From assembly GCA_032358255.1 (NCBI GenBank), contig JAULBX010029533.1, forward strand, positions 1 through 21,297: a stretch of 21,297 bases of DNA. Direction: 5' to 3'. Under the pieces are notes generated by a model. That model was not told the DNA's origin. It was given only the letters and a program-made list of their open reading frames with translations, and made no database searches. This document shows, in pieces, positions 18,675 through 21,297 of the stretch. Positions within the stretch are counted from its first letter, which is position 1. Every line of letters begins with the position of its first letter. Source of the DNA: Heterotrichella gracilis (taxonomy: Eukaryota > Sar > Xanthophyceae > Tribonematales > Xanthonemataceae). The position numbers were made by a program, and so were the translations under genes.

Positions 18675-21243
18675 ATGAGCTCCATGGCGATTGCCAGCCA
18701 AGCTGGAGGGGCCAAGCCCCCTGGGAAGAAGCGCAAGCGGGTAGGGCCTGCATTGGCGCAATTTTGGGGACCGCAACGCCCTGCGCACGCATTACAGCAT
18801 CTGGGCGCATGCGGCACTTGCCCTCAAATGCTTGCATCGCTGCATTTAAGTCCTGGGACTCGCATTGCTGAGTTTGAGTCCCAGGCAAGTTTGGTGGGTG
18901 TGCTGGTCTCCTTAATGGTCCTTTGTCGTTTGCAGGTGGTCAAGGGCGGCAACGCATCAGATGGTGAGGAGGAGCATGTGGCGGAGCTGTCTCCCCCCTC
19001 CCCCCTGGCATGGCAGTGCTTCTCAGAGGCCTGCCCCCTGGTGCACATCGGAACCGCGGGATACAGGTATACCCCCTATTATGTTGGGTTAGAACGGATC
19101 AATCAGCAATTGCGTCACGTGTTTTCATGCCGTAGAGTATGCTGCCTGTTGTAGGTCATGCCAAGGCTAGCCTTGTGGAGAGCATGCACTGTGATGTGTA
19201 GATCATGCGCATGCGATCAAGCGCTTGTGTAGATCACTATGATGTGTGGCGCCAGCCGCATCAGCCTTCATCAGTGCCGTGGCAGCAAGTGGGGGGGTAG
19301 TCCTGATTTAGGCAGCTGCCTGATACAGTGTTTGTGTCGCAGTTACAAGTTTTGGCACGAAGAGGAGCGCGTCTACCCCGCCAAGACCTCAGGCAGCATG
19401 GTGCGGCCAGCAAACATATGGATACAGCAATTAGGCTGGGTTTATTCATTTGCTGCTTTTCAGAGTGCTGGCGTCCCTTGCTTTGTTGCCGACTGTGTAA
19501 CTTGTGCTCTTATCACAGCACTTTTCCCAGGCTTTTTGCATCCCATTGGGCGATTTGTAAGAGTTTCCCCATGCAAAAAGACTGGGGATAGCGCTGTAAT
19601 GTGAGCACAAGTCAGTAAAGTTACCAACGAGCAAGGGGAGGCTGGAATTCAAAAGAAAGCAAACGCATGGATCCAGATTGTCATGACGCAGACTTGCTTT
19701 GACAGAGTCCCCTGCATGTCACACAAAGCGACCAATATGGCAATTTTGACTTTATATAATGGTTGGGGCCTCACGCTGCTGGTGCCTGCCATGCTGTGAT
19801 CCATGCCATGAGGGGAGGGTGGGCTCTGTGTTTTTCCGTACCCCGTGCATCCACAGATCCATGTCAGTCAGGTCCAAGAACCCATTGCACACGCTTGACC
19901 CTGTGTGTGCAACGGAGTCAGACCCACTCGGAGTGGGGATATCCGTGCTCAATCATGTATCCAATTAGGAGACTGGATCAGCATCACCTCGGAATGCTAA
20001 TGACCAGGGCTTTTTTGTATGCTGGTGACCATGGGTTTCCCAACCCTTCTCTTCCTTTGGCTTAGGGTTTAGGGTTGGGGTCCTTTGCATGCTCGTGATC
20101 ATTGATTCCCCTTCCCCTATCCTTTGCTGCAGGAGTTCCAGTTCTACTGCCGCCACTTCAACAGTTTAGAGCTCAACGCGCCCTTCTACCGGTAGGGCCC
20201 ACCCATTGGCATGGGTTCGTGAGTCACCTGGTCAGACATCGTTGCAAGTATACTCACGGCCTTTGCCATTGGCCCAGCGTGTGCGTGGTGCTTGGGCTCA
20301 GTGGGGTGCTAAGAGGTATTGGAACCATTATGGTAGGTCATGGTACAGTCTCATAAGTGCACTGGGATCCCAAAGAGAGGATTCTCTGGTTCACAGTTTT
20401 CAGAGTCGCTTGCATGCATTTGCTGTCAACTGCTAGTGGACGCCACATGCGCGTAAGTACTGCAGATGACAGCTTGTACACGCTAGCGGCCCTGGAAATT
20501 GCTGCCCAGAGTATCCTCTCCCTGGGATCGCAATGCACTGTCAAAAGTGCACCATGGCCATGCCATGGCTTGATGCCTTTTGCCAACGCACTGGGCTTTG
20601 ACATTGCACACACGCTTGGCGGACAAGGCCATGGGTGTGGTTATCACCTAAATGCTCACCACGCATACACGGGTAGGAGGACAGCCGCAGGCATGACAAG
20701 GATGGCTCTCTCTTCGCTCTGGCTGTTCCTTGACAAGTACCCTCTTACTTGAGATGAAAATCGCAATCCTTGTATTGTGGCTGGTTGAGGGGTTCATTTA
20801 AAGTAACACCTGCAGGGAGGTGATTTGCCGGATGCCCTGATCATTGACAAGACAGGGGAGTAGTAGTATGAAACCCGCCGGAATTTCCAACCTTAGTCTT
20901 TCCGGCTCTGTATTAGAAATCCTTGTAATATATTCCTCGTGTTTGAGATGATGATTGTAGTTTGTCTTGGTAACGTATCACTTTTGCATGTGGTTTGATG
21001 AGGATGTGTGGGAACCAATGCTCAGGGCATTAATGAAACTGCACTGAATATTCTGTGAGATGAGGAGGGTAATAATTCTCATTATATATTTTTTCAATTA
21101 TTTTCATTTCAGTTTATCCAGATTGTTTGCAGGTGGTTTGATGAGGATGTGTGGGAGGGTTGGCGGGTGCGCGCCGCCAGCGCGCGCCCCTCCTTCACCT
21201 ACACCGTCAAGGCCAGCATGTACAGTGGGAGCCACGTAACTGA
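18675..21243 (+). CDS. DUF72 (YecE-like) protein, 5' part, truncated by the window edge
   Basis: DUF72 proteins are TIM-barrel-like proteins of unknown biochemical role. Five exons join in phase: 18675-18740, 18936-19066, 19343-19400, 20133-20191, 21133-21243, giving 141 residues of a family usually about 250-300 long. Family motifs: HIGTAGYSYKFWHEEERVYP (domain start), FYCRHFNSLELNAPFYRWF, and FTYTVKAS. The first exon encodes a short basic tail, PPGKKRKR, resembling a nuclear-localisation signal, and exon 2 starts with an acidic DGEEE stretch. The start chosen is the first Met after the TATA-like box; a longer upstream frame exists but looks non-coding. The last visible donor is probably GA|GTAAGG at 21244. 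Introns are long and hold two fold-back repeats, a TTTAGGG run and a pseudo-exon. Confidence 0.85.
19501..19611. repeat. Fold-back repeat 1 in DUF72 intron 3
   Basis: Arms 19501-19541 and 19571-19611 match as reverse complements at 34 of 41 bases, with a 29-base loop. Weaker similarity extends both arms outward to about 19450 and 19665. No target-site duplication was evident by eye. Confidence 0.8.
20062..20077 (+). repeat. Telomere-like run in DUF72 intron 3
   Basis: TTAGGGTTTAGGGTTG is about two TTTAGGG units, 55 bases upstream of the exon at 20133. Confidence 0.75.
20357..20538. repeat. Fold-back repeat 2 in DUF72 intron 4
   Basis: Arms 20357-20433 and 20462-20538 match as reverse complements at 57 of 77 bases without gaps, around a 28-base centre. 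The ends are best conserved (GTGCA..GATCCCA..GAGAGGAT). Similarity may continue outward through CATGGT-rich sequence. Both strands are open across it, which is a by-product of the symmetry rather than evidence of coding. Confidence 0.8.
20983..21013 (+). pseudogene. Copy of DUF72 exon 5 start with destroyed splice acceptor
   Basis: It is identical at 30 of 31 bases to 21126-21156, the true acceptor plus exon start (frame WFDEDVW). The single difference turns the acceptor AG into AT. Spacing between the copies is 143 bases. Beyond the 31 bases the flanks diverge. Confidence 0.85.
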
Positions 21244-21297
21244 GTAAGGTTTGTTTGGTGTTTATAAATTCCATATTGAGCTGAAACCACCTGCACC

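Noticed and set aside
20338..20752. Overlapping plus- and minus-strand proteins sharing similar peptides
   Set aside because: Both frames arise from the inverted repeat, which makes the two strands look alike; neither has a known motif.

Overview
The window reads as nuclear DNA of a green alga, most likely a Chlorella-like trebouxiophyte. Evidence seen directly: GC-rich exons broken by many short GT-AG introns, plant-type protein families, a hydroxyproline-rich-type cell-wall protein, and many interstitial copies of the plant/Chlorella telomere motif TTTAGGG. The genus is an inference. Exon models below were built by hand from splice signals, reading phase and known family sequence patterns.

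Layout. (1) 279-6792, minus: the N-terminal two-thirds of NOT1, the scaffold of the CCR4-NOT deadenylase complex, in ten phase-consistent exons; the rest of the gene lies left of the window. (2) 7362-9486, plus: a complete six-exon plastid-type aldo/keto reductase, divergent from NOT1. (3) 9826-10135, minus: a small predicted membrane protein, 3' exon uncertain, convergent with the reductase. (4) 11182-13406, plus: a secreted protein with two copies of an unrecognised four-cysteine domain and Pro-rich SPPP/SPKPP linkers. (5) 14903-16774, minus: a compact four-exon TrmL-type SpoU tRNA 2'-O-methyltransferase. (6) 18675 to the right edge, plus: the 5' part of a DUF72 (YecE-like) gene. The genes look like unrelated housekeeping and wall genes; I see no operon-like or cluster logic.

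The most notable signal is not a gene. From about 12.7 kb to the right end, all three consecutive genes carry short, partly decayed copies of their own exon edges in a neighbouring intron or 3' flank. In the wall-protein gene the exon 3' end plus splice donor is repeated three times, separated by TTTAGGG runs. The TrmL gene has two extra copies of its terminal exon downstream, a copy of its third exon in an intron, and a fragment of its last exon in another intron. The DUF72 gene has a 31-bp copy of an exon start whose acceptor AG is changed to AT. The same stretch holds a telomeric palindrome and several long hairpins. This looks like a locus or genome prone to local exon-edge duplication.
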